Notes: generated by a model not told the origin, from the letters alone. A stretch of 64,000 bases of DNA from Methanofollis sp. UBA420 (GCF_002498315.1 NZ_DAGX01000005.1:550567-614566), one strand, 5' to 3'. Shown: positions 38,843 through 48,441, counted from the first letter of the stretch. Program-made: numbers and translations.

Positions 38843-39025
38843 ATGGACAAAGAACTGATCGAGAAGGCATTCGCCGAGAGCGGGATCACCACGGAGATCG
38901 GGTGCGAGCAGGCGTTTGCGATCAGCGAGAAATACGGCATACCAAAGATGGATCTCGCACGGTATTGCAACCGCCACGACCCGAAGATCAAGATCCGCTC
39001 CTGCCAGCTGGGTTGCTTCAGATGA
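38843..39025 (+). CDS. small cysteine-containing protein before moeA
   Basis: This 60-residue protein begins MDKELIEKAFAESGITTEIG, has a helix-turn-helix-like middle (EQAFAISEKYGIPKMDLARY) and ends CNRHDPKIKIRSCQLGCF with three cysteines and a histidine that could bind metal. It overlaps the first moeA by ATGA. The role is unknown; the location suggests molybdenum- or tungsten-cofactor biology, for example a small metal-binding regulator (inference). Confidence 0.65.
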   Translation: MDKELIEKAFAESGITTEIGCEQAFAISEKYGIPKMDLARYCNRHDPKIKIRSCQLGCFR

Positions 39026-40224
39026 GCCTCTTTCTCGATGTGGTGCCGGTCGCAAAGGCCGTGGAGGTCGTCCGCTCGACCGCCCGGCCTGTCGGCACCG
39101 AAGAGGTGCGGCTGGAGGACGCCCTCCACCGGGTGCTTGCCGACGATGTCAGGGCAGGCCATGACCTGCCCGGCTTCGACCGCTCGGTGGTGGACGGCTA
39201 TGCGGTGAAGGCATCGGACACGACCGGCGCCTCGGAGGCAATCCCGGCGATGCTCTCCCTGCGGGGGAGGATCGAGATGGGCCGGGCGCCGCCGGGAAAG
39301 GTGGACGCGGACAGTTGCTGGTATATCCCGACAGGCGGGGTGCTCCCGGCAGGGGCTGACGCCGTCGCCATGATCGAGTACTCGGAGGCTGTGGGGGACG
39401 AGGTGCTCGTCCAGAGGCCGGTCGCACCGGGAGAGAACGTGCTCTCCCGTGACGAGGACTTTGCGACCGGGGCTGTCGTCCTCCAGGCGGGGCGGCGCCT
39501 CACTCCGCAGGACCTCGGCGTCCTTGCCTCGGCAGGGGTGGCCGCGGTCAGGGTGCTCGGACTGCCGCGTATCGGGATCATCTCGACGGGAAACGAGGTG
39601 GTGCCTGTGGAGGCCGACCTCGCGCCCGGACAGGTGCGGGACGCCAACGCCTACCTGTGCGCGGGTTTCGTGCGGGAGCACGGGTGCGAACCGGTGCGCT
39701 ACGGGATCGTCCGGGACGACCCCGCGCTCCTCCGCCCAATCCTTGAGCGGGCCGTCGAGGAGTGCGACTGCGTCCTCATCTCGGGCGGGAGTTCGAAGGA
39801 CATGCGGGACATGACCGCCCGTGTGATCGGCGAACTCGGGGAGGTGCTGGTCCACGGGATCGCCATCTCCCCCGGGAAACCGACGATCATCGGGACGGTC
39901 GGGGAGACGCCGGTGATCGGGTTGCCCGGCCACCCGGGCTCGGCCTATGTCGTCCTGGCGGCGGTGGTCGGCCACCTGTTCGCGGCGCTCTCGGGCGCGC
40001 CCGTGCCTGTGCGCCGGGTGCGGGCGCGGCTTGCCGCGAACATCCCCTCGGCAAAGGGGCGGGAGGACTATGTCCGCGTCAGTGTCGAGGGGGGACAGGC
40101 GACGCCTGTCTTCGGGAAGTCCGGCCTCCTGAACACCCTGGTGAAGAGCGACGGCCTTGTCCTCGTTCCGGCAGGGCGGGAGGGCCTTGAGGAGGGCGAC
40201 GAGGTGGAGGTCGTACTGTGGTGA
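39022..40224 (+). CDS. moeA: molybdopterin molybdenumtransferase MoeA
   Basis: MoeA inserts molybdate or tungstate into adenylated molybdopterin. The 400-residue protein has the four-domain pattern: LPGFDRSVVDGYAVKASDT, TGGVLPAGADAVAMIEY, GIISTGNEVVPVEADLAPGQ, SGGSSKDMRD and GLPGHPGSAYVVL. It starts MSLFLDVVPVAKAVEVVRST at 39022, overlapping the small gene by 4 bp; upstream in-frame sequence belongs to another frame of that gene. Immediately followed by a second, longer MoeA. Confidence 0.95.
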   Translation: MSLFLDVVPVAKAVEVVRSTARPVGTEEVRLEDALHRVLADDVRAGHDLPGFDRSVVDGYAVKASDTTGASEAIPAMLSLRGRIEMGRAPPGKVDADSCWYIPTGGVLPAGADAVAMIEYSEAVGDEVLVQRPVAPGENVLSRDEDFATGAVVLQAGRRLTPQDLGVLASAGVAAVRVLGLPRIGIISTGNEVVPVEADLAPGQVRDANAYLCAGFVREHGCEPVRYGIVRDDPALLRPILERAVEECDCVLISGGSSKDMRDMTARVIGELGEVLVHGIAISPGKPTIIGTVGETPVIGLPGHPGSAYVVLAAVVGHLFAALSGAPVPVRRVRARLAANIPSAKGREDYVRVSVEGGQATPVFGKSGLLNTLVKSDGLVLVPAGREGLEEGDEVEVVLW

Positions 40225-42077
40225 AGAGATATCTCGACCTCGTCTCCCTCGCCCGCGCCCTTGAGGTCATCAGGGAGAGGTTTGGCAGCAAAAAGCCGCG
40301 GACCGAGACCGTACCCCTCGAAGAGGCGGCGGGCCGGGTGACGGCGGGACCGATCTATGCCCGCTTCTCCGTGCCCGGCATGCACATCTCGGCGATGGAC
40401 GGGATCGCCGTCCGCAGCGCGGAGACGCACGGGGCCTCGGAGACCAGGCCTGTCGTCCTCCCCGACGCCGTGCGGGTGAACACCGGCAACCTGGTGCCGC
40501 CCGAATACGACGCGGTGATCATGATCGAGGACGTCTGGATCGGCGAAGGCACCTGGACGATCCGGAAACCGGCGGCCCCGTGGCAGCATGTGCGGCCTGT
40601 CGGCGAGGACATCGGGGAGTCGGAGATGATCCTCCCCTCCCTCCACGCGGTCCGGCCGCACGAACTCGGCGCCCTCGCCGCCTACGGCGTGACCGAGGTG
40701 GAGGTGCTCGCCTTCTCCGCGGGCATCGTACCGACGGGGAGCGAACTGGTGCCCGCGGGCACACGGCCGGGACCGGGGCAGGCGGTGGAGAGCAACTCCC
40801 TGATGGCGGCGGCCCATCTCAGGTCCCTCGGCGTCGCGGCCAGGCGGTACCCGATCGTGCCGGACGAGCCAGACCTGATCAGGGCGGCGATCGAAAAGGG
40901 GATCAGGGAGAACGACCTCCTCATCGTCTCCGCCGGTTCGTCCGCGGGGACGCGGGACTTCACCGCCTCCCTCATCGCCGAACGCGGCGAGGTGCTCGTC
41001 CACGGCGTCGGGATCAAGCCGGCAAAGCCGGTGATCATCGGGGAGATCGAGGGGAAGCCTGTCATCGGGCTGCCCGGATACCCCCTTGCCGCCTACACGA
41101 TCCTGAGAGAGGTCGTCACCCCCCTCGTCGGGACGTACGGTTTCCCTGTCCCCGAACCCGAGACTGTGGACGCCGCCCTCACGACGACGCTCCACTCAGA
41201 CATCGGCACCGACGAGTTCGTCCTCCTCTCCGTGGGGAGGATCGGGGAGAGATGGGTGGCCGTGCCCCAGTCGCGGGGCGCGGGCGTCCAGATGTCCGCG
41301 GTGCGGGCGAACGCCCTGATGACGATCCCGTCCTCGAAGGAGGGGGCAGAGGCCGGGGAGACGGTCAGGGCCCGTCTCCTCGTGCCGCGGCGGCAGGCAG
41401 GGGAAGGGGTGCTCATTACGGGGAGTCACGACCCCTGCCTGGACCGCCTGGCCGATATGGTCAGGCCGGCAGGCGTGGACATCCACTCGACGCATGTCGG
41501 GTCGATGGGCGGCCTCCTCACTCTCAAAAAGAGGCAGTGCCACGCGGCGCCGATGCACCTCCTCGGCCCGGACGGCGAGTACAACCTCCCGTACCTGAGG
41601 AAGTACCTGCCTGACGAGGACCTCGTCCTCCTCTGCGTGGCGGAGAGGGAGCAGGGGCTCATCTCGCGGGATAAAGTATCCTTCGACGATCTCCCGGCCC
41701 TGCGGTACGCGAACAGGCAGAAAGGGTCGGGGACGCGGATCCTCTTCGACCAGCTCATCGGCGAACTCGGGATCGGGCCTGCCGACGTCAGGGGGTACGG
41801 GAGGGAGTTCACGACCCACCTCGGCGTCGCCCTGGCCGTCAGGTCGGGCGAGGCAGACTGCGGCATGGGCGTGTACTCCGCGGCAAAGGCCCTCGGCCTC
41901 ACCTTCACGCCGGTGGCGACGGAGCGCTACGAACTCGTGATGCATGCCGACGCCCTCGACGACCCGCGGGTGGCGGCGATCGCGGACGCGGTCTCCTCGG
42001 AGACATTCACGAAGACTCTTCAGGAGATGGGCGGCTACCGCACGGCCGAGACCGGCGTGCGGCGGAGACTGCCCTGA
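40218..42077 (+). CDS. MoeA-like protein fused to a periplasmic-binding-protein-like domain
   Basis: This 619-residue protein repeats the MoeA pattern in residues 1-395 (FSVPGMHISAMDGIAVRSAE, VPTGSELVPAGTRPGPGQAV, SAGSSAGTRDFTASLIAE, GLPGYPLAAYTI), then has a C-terminal domain of about 220 residues (GVLITGSHDPCLDRLADMVR, THVGSMGGLLTLKKRQCHAA, MGVYSAAKALGLTF) resembling a LysR/PBP substrate domain that may bind molybdate or tungstate. It starts at tandem GTG codons (40218 or 40221) overlapping moeA. Two paralogues may separate Mo and W insertion (inference). Confidence 0.9.
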   Translation: MVKRYLDLVSLARALEVIRERFGSKKPRTETVPLEEAAGRVTAGPIYARFSVPGMHISAMDGIAVRSAETHGASETRPVVLPDAVRVNTGNLVPPEYDAVIMIEDVWIGEGTWTIRKPAAPWQHVRPVGEDIGESEMILPSLHAVRPHELGALAAYGVTEVEVLAFSAGIVPTGSELVPAGTRPGPGQAVESNSLMAAAHLRSLGVAARRYPIVPDEPDLIRAAIEKGIRENDLLIVSAGSSAGTRDFTASLIAERGEVLVHGVGIKPAKPVIIGEIEGKPVIGLPGYPLAAYTILREVVTPLVGTYGFPVPEPETVDAALTTTLHSDIGTDEFVLLSVGRIGERWVAVPQSRGAGVQMSAVRANALMTIPSSKEGAEAGETVRARLLVPRRQAGEGVLITGSHDPCLDRLADMVRPAGVDIHSTHVGSMGGLLTLKKRQCHAAPMHLLGPDGEYNLPYLRKYLPDEDLVLLCVAEREQGLISRDKVSFDDLPALRYANRQKGSGTRILFDQLIGELGIGPADVRGYGREFTTHLGVALAVRSGEADCGMGVYSAAKALGLTFTPVATERYELVMHADALDDPRVAAIADAVSSETFTKTLQEMGGYRTAETGVRRRLP

Positions 42078-42489
42078 GCACCGCCTCGTCGGGAGCGGCG
42101 CAGGGGACGACGCCCTCGATCGTCCAGGTGCCCACCCCGAAGACCTCTTTTTTCATCTTCAGTGCAAAGGTGATCTCCGAGAGGGTGCCGTAACCACCGC
42201 CGACCGCGATGACGGCGTCGGCCGAGGCGACGATGAGGGCGTTCCGCGCCGGGCCCATGTTGCTCCTGACAACGATCCCGACGTACGGGTTCTCCCCGTC
42301 CAGGCCCGGGATGATCCCGACGGTCGTCCCGCCGTGCGCCTTCGCCCCCCGGCACGCCGCCTCCATCACGCCTCCGAGGCCCCCGCAGAGGAGGACGGCG
42401 CCGCGGTCTGCAAGGAGGGCGCCGACCGTCTCGGCCGCATCATACTCGTCCGGCGAGGGGTCTCCGGTCCCGATGACTGCGATCTGCAT
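42007..42489 (-). CDS. TIGR00725/SLOG-family protein
   Basis: This 160-residue protein begins MQIAVIGTGDPSPDEYDAAE and has GGLGGVMEAACRGAKAHGGT, GIIPGLD and VIAVGGGYGTLSEITFALKM, the Rossmann-like nucleotide-binding pattern of the SLOG/lysine-decarboxylase-like family. Its own function is unknown. It is convergent with the second moeA and overlaps its 3' end by 71 bp, so one coding end is read on each strand. The C-terminal 20 residues lie within that overlap and are low in complexity. Confidence 0.8.
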   Translation of the reverse strand: MQIAVIGTGDPSPDEYDAAETVGALLADRGAVLLCGGLGGVMEAACRGAKAHGGTTVGIIPGLDGENPYVGIVVRSNMGPARNALIVASADAVIAVGGGYGTLSEITFALKMKKEVFGVGTWTIEGVVPCAAPDEAVLRAVSAARRSRPCGSRPSPEESS

Positions 42490-42609
42490 GACGAAGAGAT
42501 CGGCAGACAGGGAGAAGGATGTGACGGATGCATTGAAAAAATACTTTGGGCGCGGGGACCCACCATACCAGATATGATCACGCCCTCCGGGGCGAGTTGA
42601 GGGATAGAG

Positions 42610-45600
42610 GTGAAGGAAGTCACCAGCAGTTATGATGCGAAGGCTGTCGAGGCCTCGGCCAGGGAATTCTGGCGGGCCAACGATACCTACCACGCGGTAA
42701 AGGACCTGAGGCGCTCAGGGAAGCAGTTCTTCTTCGTGGACGGCCCGCCGTACACCACCGGCCACATCCACCTGGGCACGGCATGGAACAAGATCCTGAA
42801 GGACGCCGTCCTCCGCCACCACCGGATGTGCGGGATGAACGTCATCGAGAGGGCAGGCTACGACATGCACGGCCTGCCCATCGAGGTGCAGGTGGAGCAC
42901 GAACTCGGTTTCGCCTCCAAGAAGGACATCGAGACCTTCGGGATCGACCGCTTCATCGAGAGCTGCCGGACGTACGCCATCGCCAGAATGGGCGAGATGT
43001 CGGACCAGTTTCGGGAACTCGGCATCTGGCTCGACTTCGACGAACCCTACCAGACCCTGAAGAAGGAGTACATCGAGGCGGCCTGGTGGACCCTGAAAGA
43101 GGCCGAGAAGAACGGGATGCTTGAGAGGGGCTCCCGCGTCGTGAACTGGTGCCCGCGCTGCGAGACGGCGATCGCCGACTCCGAGGTGGAGTATGCCGAC
43201 GCCACCGACCCCTCGATCTACGTGAAGTTCCCGGTGAAGGGGCAGGCAGACGAGTACCTCGTCATCTGGACGACCACGCCCTGGACCCTCCCCGCGAACG
43301 TCGCCGTCGCCGCCCACCCGAAGATCACCTACACCCTCGTCCTCGCCCGGAAGGACGGTGCCGAGGAGCGCCTCTGGATGGCCGAGGGTCTCGTGAAGGA
43401 AGTGCTCAAGAAGGGGCGGTACCAGAGTTTCGACGTCATCCGCACCGTGCCCGGCACCGAGCTTGCAGGCATGGAGTACGAGTCGCCCCTCGCCGACGTC
43501 GTCCCTGCCCAGAAGGATATCGCACACCGCGTCGTCCTCGCCGACTATGTCGCCCTGGAGAACACCGGCCTCGTGCACACGGCGCCCGGCCACGGGTGGG
43601 ACGACTACCTCACCGGCATCAGGGAGAACCTCCCCATCCTCTGCCCTGTCGACGGCACCGGCCACTTCACGAAGAAAGGCGGCGTCTTCGAGGGCCTCTA
43701 TGTCAAGGACAGGGAGACGAACCAGAAGGTGCTCGACGCCCTCGGCCACCACCTTCTCCACCAGGGGACGATCACCCACAGGTACGGCCACTGCTGGCGG
43801 TGCAAGACCCCGATCATCTTCCGCGCCACGGAACAGTGGTTCATCAAGGCCGCGGATATGCGGGACAGACTCCTCGACGAGGTGGCGAAGGTGCAGTGGT
43901 ACCCGGAGTGGGCCGGGAGCGCCCGCTTCCATGACTGGGTGAAGGAGGCACGCGACTGGTGCATCTCCCGCCAGCGCTACTGGGGCATCCCGATCCCGGT
44001 CTGGCAGTGCGACACCTGCGAGAACCGCCGGGTCATCGGCACGGTCGCCGAACTCGAAGAGGCGAGCGGCATGGAAGTGAAGGACCCGCACCGCCCGTAC
44101 GTGGACACGGTGACCATCCCGTGCAGCTGCGGCGGCACGATGCACCGGGTCTCCGACATCTTCGATGTCTGGTTCGACTCGGCCGTCGCCTCCTGGGCGA
44201 CCCTCGGGTTCCCGGCGAACAGAGAGGACTTCGACCGCTACTGGCCCGCCGACTTCATCACCGAGGGGCAGGACCAGACCCGCGGCTGGTTCTACTCACA
44301 GCTCGGTGCCTCCATGGTCGCCTTCGGCCGGTCTCCGTACAAATCGGTCCTGATGCACGGCTTCACCCTCGACTCGGAGGGGAAGAAGATGTCGAAGAGT
44401 CTCGGCAATGTCGTGACGCCCGACGAGATCATCGAGAAGTGCGGCGTGGACGTGCTGCGTCTCTACGTCCTCTCGTCAAATGCACCCTGGGACGACATGA
44501 AGTTCAACTGGGAGAGCATGAAGACGGTCAACCGGGCCCTGAACATCTTCTGGAACGTCTACCGCTTCCCCCTGCCGTACATGGCCCTGGACAACTTCGC
44601 GCCCGCACAGACGGCCGACGGCCGCTGGGACGAGGCCGCGGTCGCCGGGATGCTCGCCGCAATGCCCGACGAGGACAGGTGGATCCTCTCGCGGGTCAAC
44701 ACCCTCACAGAGGAGATCGACGCCGACTTCGCGGAGTTCAACCTCCACAAGATCACCCGGTCTCTCATCACCTTCGTCCTCGAGGACGTCTCCCGCTGGT
44801 ACCTCCAGCTGGTGCGGCCGCGGATGTGGCTCGAAGAAGACGCACCCGAGAAGAGGTACGCCTACGAGACGGTGTATTATGTCCTCCGCCGCCTGGTCCA
44901 GCTCCTCTCACCCTTCACCCCGCACCTCACAGAGGAGATCTACGGGAACCTGCGCTGCAGCGGCGATCCCCGGAGCGTCCACATGCTCGACTGGCCCGAG
45001 GCGGACAAAAGGCTCATCGACAGAGACCTGGAGACGGCGATGGCCGCCGTGCAGGCCTTCGACGACGCGTCCGCAACAGCCAGGCAGGACGGGAAGAGGA
45101 AACTCCGCTGGCCTGTGGGCGAGGTCGTCGTCGTCACCTCGTCGGCCGCGGTGCAGGAGGCCATCACCCGCCTCAATGCCCTCTGTTGCACGCGGGCGAA
45201 TGCGAAGGCCGTCACCGTCGTCGCCGGCCGCTGGGAGAGGATCGGCTGGAAGGCCGAACCGGTGATGCGGGTGCTCGGGCCGACGTTCGGCAAAGAGGCC
45301 CCGAAGGTGAAGGCGGCGATCGAGGCGGCGGACGGCAACGCATTGAAGGCCGCTCTCGCCGAGACCGGGACCGCGACCGCCGGGGCGTACGAGGTCACGC
45401 CTGAGATGGTGACCTTCACCGAGGAACTCCCGGCAGACGTCTTCGCCGCCCCGATGGCGGACGCAACCGTCTATGTGGACGTGGCCCTCACTCCGGAGAT
45501 CGAGGCCGAGGGCTATGCCCGCGAGGTGATCCGCCGCTTCCAGGAGATGCGGCGGCAGCGCGACCTCAAGGTCGAGGAGAACATTACCGCCGAGGTCGCG

Positions 45601-45783
45601 GTCGCCGACCCGCGCATCGCCGGCCTTGTGGCCGGGTGGGCGGAGGCGATCTCGGGCGAGGTGCGCGCGAAGAAACTCGACGTCCACGAGGGCGACGCCC
45701 TTGCCGGCACCTGGGAACAGGCCGCAGAATGGGAGGTCGAGGGCGTGGAGATGCGGATGGGCCTCTCACGCGCCGAGGAGTGA
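42610..45783 (+). CDS. ileS: isoleucyl-tRNA synthetase
   Basis: The 1057-residue enzyme charges tRNA-Ile. It has the class I signatures GHIHLGTAWNKI (HIGH-type) and GKKMSKSLGNVV (KMSKS), the Trp-rich editing region (WTTTPWTLPANVAV, HTAPGHGWDD), CxxC zinc-like sites (NWCPRCETAI, CDTCENR) and the C-terminal anticodon-binding helices. The family of IleRS with archaeal/eukaryal layout fits. It starts at the GTG at 42610 (VKEVTSSYDAKAVEASAREF); no earlier start is supported. Its 3' end overlaps the convergent Thg1-like gene by 18 bp. Confidence 0.97.
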   Translation: MKEVTSSYDAKAVEASAREFWRANDTYHAVKDLRRSGKQFFFVDGPPYTTGHIHLGTAWNKILKDAVLRHHRMCGMNVIERAGYDMHGLPIEVQVEHELGFASKKDIETFGIDRFIESCRTYAIARMGEMSDQFRELGIWLDFDEPYQTLKKEYIEAAWWTLKEAEKNGMLERGSRVVNWCPRCETAIADSEVEYADATDPSIYVKFPVKGQADEYLVIWTTTPWTLPANVAVAAHPKITYTLVLARKDGAEERLWMAEGLVKEVLKKGRYQSFDVIRTVPGTELAGMEYESPLADVVPAQKDIAHRVVLADYVALENTGLVHTAPGHGWDDYLTGIRENLPILCPVDGTGHFTKKGGVFEGLYVKDRETNQKVLDALGHHLLHQGTITHRYGHCWRCKTPIIFRATEQWFIKAADMRDRLLDEVAKVQWYPEWAGSARFHDWVKEARDWCISRQRYWGIPIPVWQCDTCENRRVIGTVAELEEASGMEVKDPHRPYVDTVTIPCSCGGTMHRVSDIFDVWFDSAVASWATLGFPANREDFDRYWPADFITEGQDQTRGWFYSQLGASMVAFGRSPYKSVLMHGFTLDSEGKKMSKSLGNVVTPDEIIEKCGVDVLRLYVLSSNAPWDDMKFNWESMKTVNRALNIFWNVYRFPLPYMALDNFAPAQTADGRWDEAAVAGMLAAMPDEDRWILSRVNTLTEEIDADFAEFNLHKITRSLITFVLEDVSRWYLQLVRPRMWLEEDAPEKRYAYETVYYVLRRLVQLLSPFTPHLTEEIYGNLRCSGDPRSVHMLDWPEADKRLIDRDLETAMAAVQAFDDASATARQDGKRKLRWPVGEVVVVTSSAAVQEAITRLNALCCTRANAKAVTVVAGRWERIGWKAEPVMRVLGPTFGKEAPKVKAAIEAADGNALKAALAETGTATAGAYEVTPEMVTFTEELPADVFAAPMADATVYVDVALTPEIEAEGYAREVIRRFQEMRRQRDLKVEENITAEVAVADPRIAGLVAGWAEAISGEVRAKKLDVHEGDALAGTWEQAAEWEVEGVEMRMGLSRAEE

Positions 45784-46488
45784 GGAGAGGTAGGCCCGGC
45801 CCTCAGGGGCCGAGAAGAGGGGCAGGACTTCGTCGGCAACGACGCCCTGCCTCTCGACCGTCACTTTTTCCCCGGTCAGGGGATTCATCCCCTCTTTTGT
45901 GTATCTCCCCCGCCGCACCAGGGTGCCCCGCCTCTGCCAGGCCGGGGTCTCGGCAAGGTTGACGCCGCGGGAGAACATCAGGCCGTGCATATCCTCGGCC
46001 TTCATGCCGAGGAGGTGCGCCGCCGCCGCACGGGGCGTCAGGCCCTCCTCCATGAGTGCGGCCTGGCAGTAGGCATTGATGTGGTTGCGCCATGCCTCGG
46101 CCTGGCGCATCGCAAGGTATTCGGCGGCGTACGCCGGCGTCACCGGGATGATCCTGGCGTCGAAGGCGACGGGTTCGACGCATCCGTACTCCAGGGTGAA
46201 GGCGCTCGCCGCATAGGAGGCAGCGATGGAGTCCAGTTTCTCCACACGGCCGCCGAAGGGCAGGACCGTGAGGTAGAGACTGATCTCGTCTGAAAAGGTA
46301 TAGGCGCAGAGGGGGTTGAGGCCGCTCTCTGCGATCAGTCGCCTGCAGGTTCCGACCATCGCCGCATGAAACCGTGCGTCGAAGGGCTTTTCACAGGTAC
46401 CGGTCAGCCGGTGGAATGCCCTCCCGTCAAGACGGAGAAAAACCGGGGGGTAGAGGGCAAGATTCGAGAAGATCTCATGGTTTTCCAT
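45766..46488 (-). CDS. tRNA(His) guanylyltransferase Thg1-like protein
   Basis: The 240-residue protein has the Thg1 catalytic residues in PPVFLRLDGRAFHRLT (Asp21, Gly22) and AYTFSDEISLYL (Asp67), plus ARIIPVTPAYAAEYLAMRQA and the tRNA-binding RNHINAYCQAALME. Thg1-like proteins of archaea add nucleotides to tRNA 5' ends in the 3'-5' direction, for tRNA-His or repair. The start at 46488 is the first ATG after the PRC-barrel gene stop; there is no strong ribosome binding site. A histidine tRNA gene is not in view, so the exact substrate is open. Confidence 0.9.
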   Translation of the reverse strand: MENHEIFSNLALYPPVFLRLDGRAFHRLTGTCEKPFDARFHAAMVGTCRRLIAESGLNPLCAYTFSDEISLYLTVLPFGGRVEKLDSIAASYAASAFTLEYGCVEPVAFDARIIPVTPAYAAEYLAMRQAEAWRNHINAYCQAALMEEGLTPRAAAAHLLGMKAEDMHGLMFSRGVNLAETPAWQRRGTLVRRGRYTKEGMNPLTGEKVTVERQGVVADEVLPLFSAPEGRAYLSSLLGA

Positions 46489-46509
46489 GGCTGTGCCGTA
46501 CCGTCCGGC

Positions 46510-46779
46510 TCAGGCTTTCGTCTCGCCCTTTGCCTTCTTGAACGCTGCGGAGATGTGGCGTATGACGATAATATCCCCGATTTCCTTGATGATCCTGAAG
46601 GGGATGAGGTAGCCGCGGTGGCCCTTGGGATCGGAGAGTTCGGGGTTGAGGTTGCCAACGGCGATGGATTCGATCTTCTTGCCATCGATATCGAGCAGGA
46701 CATCGTCCACGTCCCCCACATAGATCGCCTTGTCTGTGTATACGCTCATGCCAAAAAGTTCGGTGACCTGCGTCTTCAT
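46510..46779 (-). CDS. PRC-barrel domain protein
   Basis: The 89-residue protein begins MKTQVTELFGMSVYTDKAIY and has the PRC pattern VGDVDDVLLDIDGKKIESIA, GYLIPFRIIKEIGDIIVI. Archaeal PRC-barrel proteins can act in division (CdpB) or RNA processing; the subtype here is not clear. The start at 46779 was preferred over 46833, which would overlap the divergent protease gene. The divergent region 46780-46831 is AT-rich and likely holds both promoters. Confidence 0.85.
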   Translation of the reverse strand: MKTQVTELFGMSVYTDKAIYVGDVDDVLLDIDGKKIESIAVGNLNPELSDPKGHRGYLIPFRIIKEIGDIIVIRHISAAFKKAKGETKA

Positions 46780-46831
46780 CACTATCGATTCATGGTATAG
46801 ACTATAAACGATAAAAAGACTATCATTTTCC

Positions 46832-47977
46832 ATGAACGGATCCTTACGAATCGGGCATCTATTCGGAATTCCTATCTATCTTCACTGGACTTTCCTTATC
46901 GTGATCCCGCTCTTCGCCTGGATCATCGGGAGTCAGATCGCCCTGACGGCCACGATGATCGCCGGCCTCTTCGGCGTCGAGATCACGATGACTCTCTTTC
47001 TCCAGGGCTTTGCCCCCTACATCCTCGGGGCCGCGATATCGCTCGGCCTCTTTGCCGGGGTGCTCATCCATGAACTTGCCCACTCGGTCGTGGCGCGGTC
47101 GATGGGCCTCAAAATTAACTCTATCACCCTTCTCATCTTCGGCGGCGTCGCCTCCATGGAGGAGGGTCTGCCCGACCCGAAGGTCGAACTGCCGATGGCC
47201 CTTGTCGGGCCCCTGGCAAGCCTCGGCGTTGCGATCATATCTGTCGCCCTCACCTATGCGCCGGTATGGCTCGTGGACGCGGGACGCCTGAGCCCTGAGG
47301 TCGGCGGCGTCCTCATCTATTTCTTCGGCTACCTGGCCCTGCTGAACTTCGTCCTCTTCCTCTTCAACCTGCTCCCGGCCTTCCCGATGGACGGCGGGCG
47401 GGTCCTGCGGGCGTGGCTTGCGAAGAAGATGCCACTCCACCAGGCGACGAAGATCGCGGCCGACATCGGGCGGGGCTTTGCGGTCTTCTTCGGGATCTTC
47501 GGGTTTCTGATCTTCAGCCCGATCCTGATCATCATCGCCTTCTTCATCTATATCGGGGCGAACCAGGAGGCGACGGCGGTGCGCTACAGTTTCCTTCTCC
47601 GCGACGTCTCGGTCGGCGACGTGATGTCCGCGCCGGTGGCGACGGTGCCGCCGGACATGCCGGTCAACGAGGTGGTGAAGATGATGTACGACACGAAGCA
47701 CCTCGGCTTCCCGGTGATGGACCGCGGCGGCCTTGTCGGCATGGTCACTCTCGGGGACGTCCATGCGGCGCCGGCCCTCGACCGCGAGGCGATGCAGGTG
47801 CGCGACCTGATGTCGAAGGACCTCGTCGTCCTCCCGCCCGACGCCCCGCTCACCGAGGCGATGAGGATCATGTCCCAGACCGGCATCGGCAGGATTCCGG
47901 TCGTCGAGGAGGGGGAGGTCGTCGGCATCGTGACGCGGACAGATATCCTGACGACGCTGGAGATCAAGGAGGCGTGA
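46832..47977 (+). CDS. site-2 protease (M50) with C-terminal CBS pair
   Basis: The 381-residue protein has about six membrane helices with the zinc protease motif VLIHELAHSVVARSMG and the second motif FPMDGGRVLRAWLAKK, followed by two CBS domains (VMSAPVATVPPDMPVNEVVK and LMSKDLVVLPPDAPLTEAMR). This is the SpoIVFB-like archaeal rhomboid-free S2P class that cuts membrane-anchored substrates; the CBS pair may bind adenine nucleotides and gate activity. It is full length and has no adjacent substrate gene. Confidence 0.95.
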   Translation: MNGSLRIGHLFGIPIYLHWTFLIVIPLFAWIIGSQIALTATMIAGLFGVEITMTLFLQGFAPYILGAAISLGLFAGVLIHELAHSVVARSMGLKINSITLLIFGGVASMEEGLPDPKVELPMALVGPLASLGVAIISVALTYAPVWLVDAGRLSPEVGGVLIYFFGYLALLNFVLFLFNLLPAFPMDGGRVLRAWLAKKMPLHQATKIAADIGRGFAVFFGIFGFLIFSPILIIIAFFIYIGANQEATAVRYSFLLRDVSVGDVMSAPVATVPPDMPVNEVVKMMYDTKHLGFPVMDRGGLVGMVTLGDVHAAPALDREAMQVRDLMSKDLVVLPPDAPLTEAMRIMSQTGIGRIPVVEEGEVVGIVTRTDILTTLEIKEA

Positions 47978-48009
47978 GAGGGGAGAAAAGAGGGAGATTG
48001 GTGCCTCAA

Positions 48010-48327
48010 AGTGGCGCTGCCGCTCGAAAACCTACATTTTTCTCAAAATCGCGAACTTTCGCAACCTCTCATCAGGATAGGGGGTATGGCATCTCTCTCC
48101 TCAGGATCTCAAGTTCGCACTTCCCGGGACCAATCCTATTATCGGGGGACGAGCGTCAGCGAGTTCAAGAAGATCAGAGATCTTCGAGGTCCGGGGGCAA
48201 CGAGAAGGTCGAAGACCTTTGAGGTGCGAACGAAGTGAGCAGGAGAATACGGAAAATCGAAGATTTTCCTGTTCGGGCACATCTTCGATGTGCCACGGAC
48301 CGTCAGGTTTTCGAGGCAGTCCCCCGG
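48010..48327. repeat. mosaic intergenic repeat element, copy B
   Basis: Gene-free, hairpin-rich. It contains GACGAGCGTCAGCGAGTTCA (48150 onward, related to copies A and C), CAGAGATCTTCGAGG, and a double hairpin at 48249-48308 (GGAAAATCGAAGATTTTCC then GCACATCTTCGATGTGC) that is almost identical to 54019-54080. It ends with AGTCCCCCGG at 48318-48327, as in A and C. The left end is diverged; the CCGGGGG terminal repeat is not intact. Confidence 0.65.
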
Positions 48328-48441
48328 CACAGATTGAGGGGAAGGCGGTGGGTCCGCGCTCCCTCCCTGCGATCACGGGGGAGACATCAAACCCAGCATG
48401 AGGGATCCAACAAAGCCCAAGAAGTCTAAAATATTGATTAT

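Noticed and set aside
42715..44145. Minus-strand open frame (476 codons) inside ileS
   Set aside because: Opposite a well-defined synthetase gene; composition reflects codon bias only.
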